Of a stretch of DNA of 64,000 bases, positions 21,240 to 32,364 are shown one piece after another. Each line of letters opens with the position of its first letter. Positions within the stretch are counted from its first letter, which is position 1. Location of the stretch: assembly GCA_947579605.1 (NCBI GenBank), contig OX388327.1, positions 5,071,122-5,135,121 on the forward strand. Direction: 5' to 3'. The translations under genes were made by a program, and so were the position numbers. This DNA is from Athripsodes cinereus. Taxonomy: Eukaryota > Arthropoda > Insecta > Trichoptera > Leptoceridae. The notes below the pieces were generated by a model. That model made no database searches. It was given only the letters and a program-made list of their open reading frames with translations, and was not told the DNA's origin.

Positions 21240-22044
21240 TTAATCGATATCATCCACATTTTTGATACCTCAAAAAAGTTTTATGCCTTCGCAATATTAT
21301 TAGTGTAAGAAAGAACTGTTCAAATGGATTGACAGTTGCAGGTGGATTACCATAAAAATATTTCAGAGAATGAGATGCATCACCCAATGACTCAAATACA
21401 AAAAACAACTTTTTCGAAACATTCTAGTCCTGTAAAGAAATGAATTGACTGAGGGTCATTTTTGTAAGTTATTATACTAAATGGACAATGTTTCATAGTA
21501 GGAATGGGCTATCTCCATGTTATCGTTTACATTATTCATGACTGTTTGCACGCTGACATCAACATACGATGAAGTTGTAGGAAGGTGAATTTCAGCTGCA
21601 ATGTCAGGACAAGGTGGTGGTGACTCGGGACAAATATTCTCCTTCCCATGTTTTGGAGTTTTATATTTTCTGTTTTCAAATCTTTCCCTTCTGTTGTTGA
21701 CTCCTTTGTTGTCCAGTGAAATATCGTCGGAACAACATCCTTACGAAACTTTTGAATTAAAGGTTGAGTTCCATCTGAAAAACGTTTACGAATTTTAATA
21801 CATGAAGATGGTAAACAGATGTATAATTTAATTTAACAAATATTTATTTCCACTTACAACGTACACTTTCTCCTAAATAGTCGGTATTTTTAAAGTGATT
21901 CTTGAAAACTACGGAACGAGTCGATGGCTTCCATTTATCACGTTTGATGGCATTAATCCACTTTAATTTTAATGCTTTTTCAGACGGAAATCGATGTCCA
22001 CCTTTATTGGTGCACAACGGAACGCAACAATAAGTAGACGGCAA
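21240..22044 (-). pseudogene. Remnant of THAP-domain transposase
   Basis: The first exon (22044 down to 21858) starts MPSTYCCVPLCTNKGGHRFP and continues KWINAIKRDKWKPSTRSVVF and NHF. This is a THAP zinc finger in which the third ligand cysteine of C2CH has become F. A donor (GTAAGT) follows, and the next exon starts at 21774 with QPLIQKFRKDVVPTIFHW, the end of a THAP domain. Further along the same strand (about 21400-21260) lies HSLKYFYGNPPATVNPFEQF followed by FLTLIILRRHK, matching the helix-turn-helix segment that precedes DDE_Tnp_4 transposases. Frames shift between the pieces and no DDE triad remains. Confidence 0.65.
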
Positions 22045-22180
22045 TTTTTTTTATTAATTTATTCATAAAAACAAACTGATACTCCAAAATCTTTAACACG
22101 AAATAGCGACTTCTCTATGGAATAATCTAATTTTGACATTTCGCTTTAGACCCTGTTTGTCAGTGCTGCCCCCGGTGTCA

Positions 22181-23256
22181 AAAAAAGGAAAACAAACAAC
22201 CCATTTTTGTTATTCAACTTGTTAACATTTCTACTTCACTTAATTTCTGTCTGAATGGTACTAAACATTAATTTATAATTTAATTATTTTAGCCTTAATA
22301 TTTTATTTGTACAATATTTTTTATTAAATGCTATTACGGCTGTTCAATGTATTAATAAATAAATAAATAGAAAGTTTAAAAAAATATGCTCTTAGATGTA
22401 AACTTTTAAACAGGCAAAGATGTTTCTCATTGTCAGTCAATTCGGTTTTGGAAATAAAAACATTCGACAAAGCCCAATATTTTTTTTTTCTTTAATACTG
22501 CAACTAAATAGGGATGAGTTATGCAATATTTTTTAAACAATAGAGAAACATTATTTATTAATTACTTCTCAATCAAATCATTCGAAATTTGTTGAAATTA
22601 TATTTATTTATAAGAGCTTACATTATTACATTATTATTACCATTTATAATTTTGTAATATGATTGCGAACTATGGAGAGTGTGGAAGTGTTCAAAGCAGG
22701 GTTAAAGACTCTATTGCTCAGGAGGTGCTATGATTCTTGAATGTACCCTTGCTGTGGTTTTCCCACAAAACGACGCATATTAAAAAAATGTCAAGTATTT
22801 ATTAAAATTTGATAAAAAAGATTTGCAAACATTTCATACTGATTTTATGCCTTTTTAACCTGCATATTTTTACTAATATTGAGCTTCTCTTTTGAAAATA
22901 GAATAGAATAGCGAGCCTCTTTTTAAATGTATAAAATTATTGCCATAAAAAATGCGCTCAGGTGTAGATAATATTATTATTCGGTCTCCACCCCTCATTT
23001 ATTTCACTCAGTAGGTATACTTATTACTTGTTTACTCAACTAGTATTGAAATGAGTTGGGAGTCTTTCCCTTTCTCCCCCATAACATATTATACAACAGG
23101 AGTAGATAGGATGCCTTATTATTGTTTGCACATAGGTATAATACGTCTACCTAATGTGTTTACACAGTATTATATTTTATCTGCTTCAAGAGGGAAAGTC
23201 AAGCATCCATTTAAACTCGTGAATATTACGCAAACATAAATAATAATATCTATATA
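22181..23256. other. No gene seen except a LINE scrap
   Basis: AT-rich. A C-terminal LINE fragment is listed separately at 22678-22740. No other feature was recognised up to the pogo-like MITE. Confidence 0.5.
22678..22740 (+). pseudogene. C-terminal scrap of a CR1/L2-like LINE
   Basis: Reads SVEVFKAGLKTLLLRRCYDS then TGA. The FKxxLKTxLxRRxY pattern before a stop is typical of the end of CR1/L2-type LINE proteins. Upstream sequence does not extend the frame. Confidence 0.55.
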
Positions 23257-23808
23257 CAGTCGATCCCGCTTAATTGGGACACATCGGGACTTGAGCATTT
23301 TGTCCCAATTAAGCGGCTGTCCCAATTAAGCGAATTTCACATTTTTTTTTAAATTCATCTATTTGGTTTTGGCAACTAAGGCCATTAACCAATAATACAC
23401 ACATAAAATTAAACAAAAACTCTTGAATTATAAAATTAAACAATGCAATTTTTTTTTAATAATTTTATTTCATAAACTCTACTTTTGGTAACTGTATATT
23501 ACATATAGGTTATATAAATTATCATATAAATTACAAATATGTAAAATAAACTTAAAAGAAAAAAATTAATTCCTACTAATAAATGGGTAGGTACATACAA
23601 TTTAATTCAATGCAAAAATGAGAATTCTTTGTAGGTACATATTATTTCTTGAGAATATGTGTAACATAATAAATGTGCTGTGATCTTAAATTTACTGTCC
23701 CAATTAAGCGGAATATTGTCCCAATTAAACATATAAATTTACTATTGGTTTCTGTTCTTTGAGATTTGTCCCAAAAAAGCGGCTGTCCCAATTAAGCGGA
23801 ATCGACTG
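23257..23808. mobile_element. pogo/Tigger-like MITE with TA duplication
   Basis: CAGTCGATCCCGCTTAATTG at the left is mirrored by CAATTAAGCGGAATCGACTG at the right. TA flanks both ends (23255-23256, 23809-23810). The element is 552 bp and non-coding. The motif CCCAATTAAGCGG recurs several times near both ends in alternating orientation, possibly as transposase-binding sites. Confidence 0.85.
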
Positions 23809-23827
23809 TATATTGTTATCATGTATG

Positions 23828-24232
23828 TAGTGATGTGAGTAGAGAAAATTCTCCGGAGAAATTTCTCGAGAACGAGAAATTTCTCCGAGAATTTCTCCTC
23901 TGATTGAAGAGAAATTTCTCTGATTTTTTCCCATGGGGATTCCCCTATTATTTATTGGCGATAATGCGGCGGAATTCCCCTACAAAATATATGAAAAAAT
24001 ATCCGGTATTGACTAACTTTAATTGTAGCAATATTGGTGATAAATTGTCTCAACATTTGTACATTGTTATTGATTGATTGATTTATTATTATAAAGTACT
24101 GATTTATTATTATTTTACTGTTAAATAAAAAAAAAAAAAAAATCTCGGTAAATTCTCTACTTCGAGAAATTTACCGAGAAATTTCTCGGTAAATTTCTCC
24201 AAAAATTATTTCTTGAGAATTCCACAACACTA
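23828..24232. mobile_element. hAT-like MITE with 8-bp target duplication
   Basis: It starts TAGTGATGTG and ends CCACAACACTA. Flanked by CATGTATG at 23820-23827 and 24233-24240, a perfect 8-bp duplication. The interior repeats GAGAAATTTCTC palindromes many times, so it can fold extensively. It lies 19 bp from the neighbouring pogo-like MITE. Confidence 0.85.
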
Positions 24233-24504
24233 CATGTATGTAACTACTTATTCTCAATGGGGCTAGTGGTTAGTACATGGGCAAAAAAGTGAAAAAAGAA
24301 AACTTTGTTGGGGGTAAAATCGTAAAAAGCATTTGTTTACAAATCTCATATTAGGCAGGTAGGTACTTATTTGAAAATGTGAATTTGATGATATAAAATA
24401 TAATCTTGCGATAGTATTGGCTCTATAAAAACACGATTTTAGTTGAACTCATGTGAACATAATTATTAGTTAGTTATTATGGTTAATTTTTAGTAAAAAT
24501 AATT

Positions 24505-24640
24505 ATAAAAAACTTTATTGCACAAAGAAATTAAACGGTAGAAAAAAATATGGCAACATTATTAGTGAACAAATATAATTAATTTGTGCAATGGGCGAGT
24601 TTATCGCAGAAGGGCGATATCTTCCAACTAACCCATAGAT
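24505..24640 (-). repeat. LINE-tail-like repeat (family C), copy 4
   Basis: AACTTTATTGCACAAAGAAA, later GTGCAATGGGCGAGTTTATC and ATATCTTCCAACTAACCC. It belongs to the sub-type with TTTATTGCACAAA, shared with 40315-40445. Confidence 0.7.
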
Positions 24641-25426
24641 AGTAAAGATAATTCAAAACATGATCGATTGAAAAATAAAATGTGTCGTTTAATTTCCACT
24701 AAATTATTTATTTTAGCCTTTTGTAATGTTTTTTTTAAATTAAAAGATATCGAATGGTATTTTCGAAATTCAAAAATAATCACAATAGTTAAAAAAACAT
24801 CCTCACTGTCATAAAATATGGTTAGATGGGGGAAATCACTTGAAATAATGATATCTCAGCCACTTCATCTCGTCATAAATTAATGTTTTCTAAAAATTGT
24901 TATGATGAATAAAATATGAAAAATGAATAACGAAATAAATTTGACAATGTCCTCATAAGACGAAAGACGTCTCTCTCGTAAAAAATCAATAGTAGAATAA
25001 AACGCTTGTTTTATTTATTTCGATATGGAATTCTACTACCTAAACACCGACACAGTGAAAAAATGAATAAGAACACATCTTAGATTAAGTATGTTATTCC
25101 ATATGACGGTATAATGTCGGTCAGAAGAATTTTCCCCAATAGCCTTGGGCAAATATTTGGGAATCCTGGAAACACACAGAGAGTTTTCAAAAATATTTGA
25201 TATCATTTTCAAACGTTGGTTTAGTGCTCGAGGCTATGAAGTTTACATGAATAAGAGTTTTGTATAGTACAGCTTAGGTAATCGGAGAAAAATACAGCAC
25301 GAAATAAAAAATCCCCTCCTAAAAATATTTGACAAAAACGCAAATTAGATAATAGCCAATTATGGATTGAGGATGGATGAAAAAAGACAGAAATAAAAAC
25401 CTTTGCTATTTGCAAAATCATTATTC
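24641..25426. other. No gene seen
   Basis: AT-rich spacer; no coding sequence or repeat family member was recognised. Confidence 0.4.
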
Positions 25427-25427
25427 T

Positions 25428-25505
25428 GCAGAGTTACTTATGAAATAATCTAAATACGATCTTAATCTTGTCTTGATCTTAATCATATTATGATGCGCGA
25501 AGTGA
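25428..25505. mobile_element. Left part of a GCAGGGTTAC-type MITE
   Basis: Resembles the left ends at 25811, 30725 and 31778: a degenerate GCAGAGTTAC, then AATACGATCTTAATC and GTCTTGATCTTAATCAT. No matching right end was found. Confidence 0.5.
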
Positions 25506-25836
25506 CTTTAGTAACTTTGTTGTTCAAAAAGTTATTTTTTATTATAAAAATTGAGTTTATATTACATTGTCTTATAGATATAAATGTATCTGTAGGCCTA
25601 GACAATTTGTATTTGGCGATCGACTACAAGCGAACTTCTCGACAATGTACCAATTTGGTAGACAAAACCGCACAATGACAGTGTTCATTCGAAACGATAT
25701 TTCGTTTTCGCTTCCATGACGTCACAAATTCTCTCGGCGCCGATCAATTGATTTTCTATAAGTATACCTACATGATTTTTAGAGCATTGAAATTATTCAA
25801 GTCACTCGCTGCAGGGTTACTCTTGACAAAACTTAA

Positions 25837-27422
25837 GACAAATTTAAAACCGCGATCGAGCGCATCCTGACGTGGGGTAGTGTGAATAGGCTTGTCTTCT
25901 CACCGAGCAAGACCTCTGCGATGTGGTTGAAGGGGACGCTTGGAAGGGGCAGAAACCCGGTTCTCCGGATGAGTGGAGTACCCGTAAGGGTGCTCGATGA
26001 AGTTCGGTACCTGGGAGTTGTTCTGGACAGAGGCTTTTCCTTTCTCCCGCATGTAAGAGCGACTGCCGAAAAAGCAAAGGTGCTGTTTTTCACCCTTCGC
26101 AGACTGAGTCGTGGTACGTGGAGCCTTAGGTCGGGGACTGTGAGGGCCATATATCGGGCGACGTACGTGGCGCAAGTCACGTATGCTGCTCGTGTCTGGT
26201 CGCACAGACTTTCGGTGGGCTCTGTGTCGACGGCAGTCTTGAGGAGACAGAGACTCGCCGTCACAGGTGCGTATCGTACTGCCGCTAGCGATGGCCTTCC
26301 TGTCATCGCTGGTGTGTTACCTGCCGATTTGGAAGTCCTAGACAGTGTGGCCAGGCGTAGGATCAAGGCGGACGGTAGGGCCGAACATCTTGGTGTGTTC
26401 ATTCAGGTAGAGCCTGGAAATAGGGGAATTAGTAGGGCCTTCAGCCGAATCAGAGAGAGAACGTTGGAGGTGTGGCAAGAAAGATGGTATCGGGGGAGAA
26501 CCGCTAGACTTGTCTACGGTTTTCTCCCGGATGTGAGAGAGAGGATTAAAAGGGGCTTCCTGACCTTCAACCACTTTGCTGTTCAGTTGGTGACGGGCCA
26601 TGGGGAGCTTAAGGCCAAGCTCTTCGAACTTGGGCTTGCGGATGATCCATGGTGTGCTTGTGGGACGGGAGCACAGTTTGCGGAACACATCCTGTGGGAG
26701 TGTCCATTGCTGACGGATGCGAGAGATGTAATGATTGACAGTATGAGTGACGACACCCCCAGACCCATCTGGTCTGGGGAGTTGATGACTTGTCCTGGGA
26801 ATTTCAGGGGCTTTTTGAGATTTGTAGATGTATGGGTGTCTCGGTGGGATCTTCTACGTGAGCCGGGCTCACCCCCGGCTTTCCTAGAGGAGCTTGATGG
26901 TTGATTTTACCTTGTGTGGTTGTAGCTGTCGCGGGCGAACTCATTTCTTCGTCTTTTGTGCTGTCCTGTCTCCCTTGGTGGAGAGTCTTTGGTCTGGGTG
27001 GGATGTCCCTTTGGGGAGGGAAGCGTTTTCATCGATGGCCCCGGCATCGGCGGCCCTCGGTTTGCCGTCTTAAATACCCAATTAATGTTTCTGGACACCT
27101 CAGCTCGGCGCTCTGTACCAATGTGTATATATGTATATGAATGTGTATATTTTATATTGTTTTTTTTTATGCTTATGTATTTAGCTGGAAATTCTTTTAT
27201 TGTTGATATATTTTACGTATGTATATGCTTCTCTCGGCTAGAGGGACATCGAAGGAGTGTAGTCAAAAGATTCCACACGTGGGGGTTTTGGCCGGCCAGT
27301 CCTTCAGACTGCCCATCATGGCACCTCTTGTGTGGACAAATTTGTTAGTGTAGAAATTTTATCGGATAAATGGAAGTCCCCAGACTTCTGAGCTATCCGG
27401 GTGGACGGTGGGTCTCCTTCAA
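25837..27422 (+). mobile_element. 5'-truncated R1-like non-LTR retrotransposon
   Basis: TGACAAAACTTAA occurs immediately before (25824-25836) and after (27423-27435), a 13-bp target duplication. The element is 1586 bp: a reverse-transcriptase C-terminal half, then a 3' UTR of about 520 bp without a poly(A) tail. It is much more GC-rich than its surroundings. It is inserted in the left inverted repeat of a MITE. Confidence 0.85.
25840..26904 (+). pseudogene. C-terminal half of R1-clade LINE ORF2 protein (5' truncated)
   Basis: The frame is open from the truncation point (AIERILTWGSVNRLVFSPSK) to TGA at 26902-26904, without internal stops. It contains the RT thumb pattern VRYLGVVLDRGFSFLPHV and, near the C-terminus, the zinc-knuckle-like C-x-C-x7-H-x4-C in CACGTGAQFAEHILWECPLL. 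The endonuclease and the catalytic RT motifs are missing, so it cannot act alone. R1-clade placement rests on the motif style; a jockey/I relative is possible. Confidence 0.8.
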
Positions 27423-27623
27423 TGACAAAACTTAACACGATCTTAATCTAGTCTTGATCTTAATCATACGACGCACGAAGGGACTATGGTCAAAAACACC
27501 GCGCTACCGCTAACGCGCGATCGATTTGCGTGTATTTTTGGCCAATAGTCACTTCGTGCGTCGTATGATCAAGATCAAGACTAGATTAAGATCGTATTTA
27601 GATTGTGTCAAGAGTAACCCTGC

Positions 27624-29011
27624 AGATTTGGGTGGACAGTCTCATATGGAGAAAAAAAATACTACCTACGACATATTTATTATTACTGCTATGATCGCAT
27701 TGGCCAAAAGGTGTTATGATCTCCATGAAAGGTATAATTTTTATAACAATTATTAGCACACGCAAGAGATTTGATACAAATCAGAATGTTTGAATAATAA
27801 AATTTCAACTAAATTATCTCCAACTGCAAAATTCGAACTATTTTGACAGTTTTTTTTATTAATCGTGGGCCTTCCTCTCTCTTTCTTTCATAATGCAATT
27901 TCTTCCTCAAATGGCGTGTTTGTCTATTTATATTTTATTATTAAGTAGGTATATACCTAGCTGTATAAAATTGCACAAGTTCAAGAACCTGCTAAATTGC
28001 GTGCACGAGGGACAATCGTAGTTATGAGGTTTATGATACAAACACCAGCAGTTAGGTAAAATAATGAGTAGCACATATACTTTCAATTTCAATCCACCCT
28101 CACACAATAGAACTTTACTTTGCGGAATACAAATAATTTTTCCGTCTTGTAGTTACAAAAGACGGCAAACCCCCAGTAACAAATTTTCAGCACGAAATTT
28201 ACTATTCATTGTGTCGGTGTTTATGTAGTAGAATGAAAACAATTCCTCTTTCCAACTATATATTTTTTTTATTGTGAGAGAAGTCTTGTCAATCCATTGA
28301 TTTACAAAATGACAAAAAATCAATATAGTAGAAAATAACATTTATTTTTAATTTTACTACGAATCAAATGTGTAGACTTTTCTTTTAATCTCCGTTTTCT
28401 CGATCTGAAAATTTGCCTAACTTAAAAAACACTATAAGTCCCCTCCCACCCTTATCACCAGATTTTCATTAAGGAGGAAGAGGCAGCTTTCCACTTCGAT
28501 GTCAATTTTCCATAATATTGCCATTCTTTAAAACAGCTTTTACATACTTTTCTAATACTTTCAAAGTTTGAGAGAGAGGGCGGCTGCCCTTTTTATTTAT
28601 TTATTTATTTACATATATTCACGGCGTTAGCCTTTGACATGTTAACAATCAAATTAAAAAAAGAACAACAACATAAAAAAATATTAAAAAAAAAAAAATC
28701 TTCACCTAAACGGATAAATAGGAGTCCTTGGACTCCTGAAATATCCGAGAAATAAAGATATTTCAACATAAAAAAATACAACAAATGTGTCGAATCAAAA
28801 ATAGTCATACAGGTAAAATAAATGTAAGTGAGATAATTCTTATAAATATGTTAATCTAAAGTGTTCAAGTAAGTCATTGTAAATAGAGAATTTATAAATT
28901 GGAACATTGCATAATAAGATTTTAAGACAGATTAATTTATGTCAAAGTGATATTGAAAGAATGACTAAATGACTCCTTCTCTACTAAATGACTCCTTCTC
29001 TGTGTTTACAG
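27624..29011. other. No gene seen; dispersed repeat tail
   Basis: About 28590-28760 holds TTTATTTATTTATTTACATA, then CGGCGTTAGCCTTTGACATG and ATAGGAGTCCTTGGACTCCT, probably the end of a dispersed retroelement. About 28960-29000 has a short tandem copy of ACTAAATGACTCCTTCTCT. No exon was recognised until 29012. Confidence 0.4.
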
Positions 29012-29114
29012 CCAGGAACCTATCAAATATATCTTTGATTGTGCATTTGATCAGACGCCGAGAGCAGATGATGTGATAGCAACACAAGTTTACTCTAATT
29101 CAATAAATAATTGA
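29012..29114 (+). CDS. Candidate exon resembling a kinesin motor segment
   Basis: An acceptor (TGTGTTTACAG) is followed, after one base, by QEPIKYIFDCAFDQTPRADD, then VIATQVYSNSINN and a TGA. The pattern KYxFDxxFD is characteristic of the kinesin motor domain strand after the P-loop region. The real exon may end earlier at a GT donor after ADD or ATQ. The flanking motor exons were not found, so this may be a lone exon of a gene with huge introns or a gene relic. Confidence 0.35.
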
Positions 29115-29641
29115 GATTTGACTGTAGTAAATATCACAGTTAGGGTCCATTGCACTCCGCCTCCCTTATCTGAAGTGCAGAGTCAGGATGGGAGTGTTTT
29201 GAGGATGTCAAAGGGTGGCTGGGGGAGTTTTTTTATTACATCTACCTACATATATATCTCTATAGAGAATGATACAATTAGTGGTGTTGGGAAAGGTTGC
29301 ATGGTTAATTACATAACGTAGGGTATAAGAGGACATTAACTTGTAATTGTTATACAACTTTAATATTAAAACTTTTATGAGAAGAATGATAACAACTGTA
29401 AATCAAAAACATAAAGCTGTATTTTTTTAATTTTATTTTTTGCTGAGTGAAATGTTTTTATTTTTTATGAGATGAATTTAAAAATTGTGCAATTAAAAAT
29501 GTAGTTCTAAACTTTTTATCGTAATATCACAATTTTTGAAGAGTCTGTTGGAATTTCGGATGATTCCGGTAAAACTAAACTTTTTACGATCTAGCCTTTG
29601 TAAAATAAATATTTGCAGACCTTTGGTCAAACTAATTAATG
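29115..29641. other. No gene seen
   Basis: AT-rich spacer between the candidate exon at 29012 and the MITE starting near 29642. Confidence 0.4.
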
Positions 29642-30246
29642 GTCGGTTTCATAAAAAAAAATTCACTTCAATTTTTAAAGTTCCTTTTATTTCCACGGGT
29701 TTCATAAAAAATAAAGTTCAAGCCCGAAACGTCAAAAATTAAAATTGAGTATTTGCTACGTTTGCTATGGTTACTAAAATAATTTATATGAAATTGTCTA
29801 TTCCCTCACGCCGTATCCCAAGTGGGGTAGGCAGAGATAACGGGACGCCAATTAGATCTGTCCTTACATACTTCTTTCGCCTCCTCCATATAGTCATACA
29901 ATTTCTTATGCACGAACGTCGATTTCTCTTAAAAACGCACCCACACCCTTACACGCATGTTGTGAGTCAGAATTGCCACGCGTTATTGCAAATATTGCAT
30001 ATTATAATGACATTTGGTATTCCGAGATTTAACTGATAAACTGTCGGTTCTATTAAGATAAAATACCATGTAAGAAAAACTTCGAGATGTCAAGTAGTTA
30101 AGTTCCGTGAAAATTTAAAGAGACTTTTCTTATTTATGGGACTGACTGTTAAAGTCTCTAAACTTAAAGTTAATTCACGAAACTCAAATTTCAATTTCAA
30201 AATAAAGGAACATTATCTTATGCAGACTTCATTTTTATGAAACCGG
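29642..30246. mobile_element. MITE with GGTTTCATAAAAA ends, interrupted by a repeat
   Basis: GGTCGGTTTCATAAAAA at the left is mirrored by TTTTTATGAAACCGGGTA at the right. A family E repeat (29798-29890) is inserted in it. The interior is non-coding. Confidence 0.55.
29798..29890 (+). repeat. Dispersed repeat family E
   Basis: TATTCCCTCACGCCGTATCC, AAGTGGGGTAGGCAGAGATA and CATACTTCTTTCGCCTCCTC. Copies are at 62338-62430 and, shorter, at 19248-19310. Confidence 0.7.
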
Positions 30247-30724
30247 GTATAAATTTATTATCTACAACTTCAATTACCTATAGGTATTAAGCATAATATT
30301 CCAAATAAATCTAATTTTAAACTAATGATGTAATAAATGTATATTTGTATAATATAAATGTTTTTATGTATATTTTATATAAATAATAGTAAACAGAGAA
30401 GGCCAGACATCACACCTACACAAACACACCTTTACCAGGACCAGCAGACAGGCTATAATGAAAAACAATAATCACACTGCATAGCGATCTTAAGTTTTAC
30501 ATAAATACCACTCACTCTACAACTGTGCTACCACTAATAACACTGCAATAAAATTCTTTTCAAAATATTTTGATTTATCGAATTTCAAAGTCAAGTTCTC
30601 AAGTCTTGGTCCCATGAAGTTCCCGGTAATAATAACTCATCTATTTAAGTTTCCTAGCATCCTGTAAAAGGAATATACCCGCTAAACGTCAAGAATGAGC
30701 ATTTAAGATCTCCAATTATCTCCA
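30247..30724. other. No gene seen
   Basis: AT-rich spacer without recognised exons or repeats. Confidence 0.4.
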
Positions 30725-30931
30725 GCAGGGTTACTCTTGACACAATCTAAATACGATCTTAATCTCGTCTTGATATCATAATCATACGACGCACGTTTTT
30801 TTGACTATTCAAAAATTAATACGTGCATACGAATCTCGCGGTATTTTTGACTATAGTCCCTTCGCGCATTGTATAATTAAGATCAAGATTAGATTAAGAT
30901 CGTATTTAGATTGTTTCAGAAGTAACCCTGC
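30725..30931. mobile_element. GCAGGGTTAC-type MITE, diverged copy
   Basis: The left end GCAGGGTTACTCTTGACAC is mirrored by GAAGTAACCCTGC at the right. It shares CATACGACGCACG with the copies at 25811 and 31778, but the middle is replaced. About 207 bp. Confidence 0.8.
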
Positions 30932-31077
30932 AGTTGATAGATTTTGCATGACACTTTTACACGTCTCTATGTAAGTTTCCTAGTGTTCTTTAAAAGCAAT
31001 ATTACCTACAAAACATCACGAATGAGATATACATAACACAAGTCACAACAAGTGATTAGTTGGAAGGATCCGGGTTA

Positions 31078-31205
31078 GTTGGAAGACAACGCATTCTAGC
31101 GATAAACTCGCCCTCTGTACATTGAATTGTATAACTGATATTTTTATGACACTTTGTATTGATTTGAAATAATGTAACCAATTGAATGTTGTGTGAAAAA
31201 TAAAT
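31078..31205 (+). repeat. LINE-tail-like repeat (family C), copy 5
   Basis: GTTGGAAGACAACGCATTC, then GCGATAAACTCGCCCTCTGT and a terminal AAATAAATTAAATAAATAAA. In this orientation it looks like the genuine 3' end of a LINE. Confidence 0.7.
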
Positions 31206-31777
31206 TAAATAAATAAACAATTGTTAGATTTTGCATGCTAGGTACTCGAAAACTTCTGGAGACCTTATTTTATGTACCGGGAATTCCACGGTAATAGTGT
31301 AATAATAATAATATTGGTCAATTTATATGTAAGGCGCCGTTTAATGATCCGTGAGCTTAAAACGTTTTAAGCCTTAAATAAAAAATATAATGACACTCTC
31401 ACAACTAAATATCATTTTAATACATTATTTATCATTTTAATACTTTACACTGTTTTATTTATTCTATTGTATAATTATGGTGTGCAAAAGGAATAAATAA
31501 ATAATAATAATAAATCCCTGGTGTTTTTCAAATTTAATGAATATAAACTTTGGTAATTATAAATGTTCTCAAGGTCCGAATAAATTATCACAAAATTATG
31601 TAAATGAAAGAGCGGACATCCTGTTTTACAATAAGGAACCCTGTAGGGAATAATTCAACGTTTATAATTGCCCTGGGATCCTAGTTGAACTAATTACCTT
31701 TCAACAAATATTTGCTAATAGCTTCGAACCCGGAAAATCTCAAGGAAATACATCCACTGTCCAGTTTCATAAGTCAA
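31206..31777. other. No gene seen
   Basis: AT-rich spacer; the AATAATAATAATAAAT microsatellite at about 31499 is the only distinct feature. Confidence 0.4.
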
Positions 31778-31979
31778 GCAGGGTTACTCTTGACAAAACT
31801 AAACACGATGTTAATCTAGTCTTGATCTTGATCATACGACGCACGAAGGGACTATGGTCAAAAACACCGCGCTACCGCTAACGCGCGATCGGTTTGTGTG
31901 TATTTTTGACCAATAGTCACTTCGCGCGTCGTATGATCAAGATCAAGATCGTGTTTAGTTTTTTCAAGAGTAGCCCTGC
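31778..31979. mobile_element. GCAGGGTTAC-type MITE, complete solo copy
   Basis: GCAGGGTTACTCTTGACA and the mirrored right end bound 202 bp. The interior has a palindromic pair CTTGATCATACGACGCACGA and CGTCGTATGATCAAG, and a GC-rich centre CGCTACCGCTAACGCGCGAT. It serves as the reference for the copy split by the LINE at 25837. Confidence 0.85.
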
Positions 31980-32364
31980 AGGTTCTAAAATTTTGCTTTC
32001 AATTCTACAAACAAATAACTATAAAAATACACGGTTCCCTTTATAAATTCAATATTTAGTGTAGGACAATTCTCAATTCCACAAATAAATATTTCGAATT
32101 GTTTAATAGCTATTGAACGGCACAAAGACAACGTATGTCTTTAACAGTGCGATTATTATATAGAATATATTTCACTTTCTGTTGTTTTTAAGGCATTATT
32201 TGAAATACCTATACCAAAATTAAAGAAAATGGCTGTTTCTCAAATATAAGACATTTCCACTTGTTGAGCTATGGAACGATAAAATAAGTACAATAACAAA
32301 ATTAGGTTTCAAGAGATGTTTCTAGTGGAAATCGGAATTTAATGAAAATATACTACCATCTAGT
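31980..32364. other. No gene seen
   Basis: AT-rich spacer. Confidence 0.4.

Larger units (their letters stand above)
19945..22180. mobile_element. Decayed two-gene DNA transposon, ISL2EU-like
   Basis: The left terminus contains GGCAGCACAGATAATAAGGG followed by TCTAACACAACTGTCAAA. The complement of the right terminus contains GGCAGCACTGACAAACAGGG followed by TCTAAAGCGAAATGTCAAA. These are imperfect inverted repeats of about 45 bp. Inside, convergent coding remnants remain: a SAP/YqaJ-nuclease gene on the plus strand and a THAP-domain transposase gene on the minus strand. That pairing is what is known for ISL2EU elements. The DDE catalytic part is missing, replaced by 113-bp tandem repeats, so the element is dead. 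The target duplication was not resolved. Confidence 0.7.
25811..27623. mobile_element. GCAGGGTTAC-type MITE split by a LINE
   Basis: The left end GCAGGGTTACTCTTGACA (25811) is mirrored by the right end ending 27623. With the LINE at 25837-27422 removed, the rest aligns with the solo copy at 31778-31979, including CATACGACGCACGAAGGGAC and CGCTACCGCTAACGCGCGAT. The superfamily and true target duplication are not resolved. Confidence 0.8.

Noticed and set aside
25833..26402. 189-codon reading frame on the minus strand
   Set aside because: It is the antisense shadow of the GC-rich LINE reverse-transcriptase frame.
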